A stretch of 64,000 nucleotides of DNA from JAWKZG01 sp041396125. Its GTDB lineage: Bacteria; Pseudomonadota; Gammaproteobacteria; Competibacterales; Competibacteraceae. Location: positions 248,001 to 312,000 of the forward strand of contig JAWKZG010000003.1 of assembly GCA_041396125.1 (NCBI GenBank), written 5' to 3'. The translations under genes were made by a program, and so were the position numbers. Below, piece after piece: positions 63,300 through 64,000 of this stretch (positions are counted from its first letter, which is position 1; every line of letters begins with the position of its first letter). The notes beneath the pieces were generated by a model. That model did no database searches and was not told where the DNA came from. It was given only the letters and a program-made list of their open reading frames with translations.

Positions 63300-64000
63300 C
63301 TATGTCTGAGGCTTTACCAGAATATAACGCCCCAGACAAAGCCCATCCATGTCCGTACGCTGAAAGCAGTCCACGCTTGTTCCGGGGTAATCCACAACAG
63401 GTCGTTTTGCTGAACTGGTGTTCCAATCCATCCTGACGCTAGTCTTTGCGCTGGAAGGCGCTGATTAATTGGTGGTAGAGGATTTACTGTGCGGTTCCAT
63501 GCTGCAGCCACTGCGCCATCAACATGGGCTACAGCTGGCAAGCGTTCGCGCCATTCAGGACGTATCTTCACCACATGCATCATAAAAGGGCTAATGTATC
63601 ATGAGCTCCGGAAGTAGCACCTCTTCGCTGAGCACACTAGGGGCGAACGGGCGGAAAGATTCGCGCCGCTTGATCTTAGCGTTGATAGTATCTTTCATAG
63701 TTGAGATAGCTGGATTAGCAAGGATCGAACGATGGCCCAACGCTCTTGGCCCCCATTCACTACGCCCCTGATACCACCCCACAACTAATCCCCCGGCGAT
63801 CAGGTCCGCTGCCACTTCAACCAGCTCAGCATCGTCCACGCATTGTCGGACCGTTAAACCACTTCGGATCCACCCTGCGAAGATGCCTCCTATCAGAGTA
63901 CCCGTCCCCAAAAAGCATGCGCCATATGAAAACGCTCTTTTGACCAAGCACTTGGTGCCAACAATAATAGGCCGCGCCAAAAGTATATTCCGTCATCGGA
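63300..64000 (-). CDS. Carbamoyltransferase (NodU/CmcH family), 3' part with frame breaks, runs off the window
   Basis: The C-terminal region of an O-carbamoyltransferase, which adds carbamoyl groups to sugars or other hydroxyls. 'GWYQGRSEWGPRALGHRSILANP' and 'INAKIKRRESFRPFAPSVL' are the family core, followed by 'IRPEWRERLPAVAHVDG'. Beyond about 63500 the reading moves between frames: 'YHQLISAF', then 'VVDYPGTSVDCFQRTDMDGLCLGRYIL', ending at 63300. The upstream edge near 63950 is also off frame. The reconstructed order is correct, so the gene probably exists intact in the organism or has only recently decayed. The N-terminus lies outside the window. Confidence 0.7.

Noticed and set aside
1..64000. 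tRNA, rRNA, CRISPR arrays, integrons, insertion sequences and phage genes
   Set aside because: No regular spacer-repeat series, no transposase or integrase motif and no tRNA-like cloverleaf was noticed while reading; a covariance-model search was not possible here.

Overview
The window reads as a chromosomal segment of a gammaproteobacterium. The evidence is gene order: gyrA-pheA-hisC-tyrA-aroA-cmk-rpsA-ihfB-lapB-pyrF follows the Pseudomonas-like arrangement (without serC), a lolC/D pair lies near a DUF2062 gene and comEC, and the Pho regulon carries E. coli-type Pho boxes. I cannot name a genus. A bidirectional NAD(P)-linked hydrogenase operon and a large capsule/exopolysaccharide locus suggest an environmental, metabolically flexible organism.

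Layout. (1) 1-153: the start of a tRNA methylthiotransferase gene on the minus strand. (2) 454-5599: a group 3b-type [NiFe] hydrogenase operon (hydB, a cNMP-binding protein, hydG, hydD, hydA, maturation protease). (3) 5.8-20.4 kb: a phosphate-acquisition island with a badly broken alkaline phosphatase gene, a three-gene Tat-protein/ABC/FtsX module of unknown substrate, a PhoX phosphatase, pstSCAB-phoU and, convergent to it, phoBR. Good PhoB boxes precede pstS and phoB, and a weak one precedes phoX. (4) 20.5-25.2 kb: a hybrid histidine kinase, a PmtA-like methyltransferase and a Ser/Thr kinase. (5) 25.3-37.9 kb: the gyrA to pyrF housekeeping run. (6) 38.0-46.0 kb: a comEA gene with a perfect CRP-type site upstream, a lipoprotein-release ABC transporter, DUF2062, comEC, aroC and an MFS transporter. 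(7) 46.1-47.1 kb: a macro-domain protein and a GNAT acetyltransferase. (8) 47.1-64 kb: a polysaccharide locus. It holds a FecR-like exported protein, Wza, Wzc, a TPR/carbohydrate-binding-like protein, a J-domain protein with an NTF2-like tail, a CpsB-type phosphatase on the opposite strand, a Wzy/ligase, a DUF218 protein, GDP-fucose synthesis genes (gmd, fcl), glycosyltransferases, methyltransferases and a carbamoyltransferase.

Sequence quality. At least fifteen genes are split by small frame breaks that join cleanly when one base is added or removed. Four are one-base losses in C or G runs (4696-4698, 24633-24635, 41756-41760, 44595-44600), including aroC and comEC. This pattern points to consensus error rather than gene decay for most of them, and broken genes are therefore annotated at full length. 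phoA and the genes near 63.0-64.0 kb have so many breaks that real decay or misassembly remains possible.

No tRNA, rRNA, CRISPR array, insertion sequence, integrase or origin was recognised.
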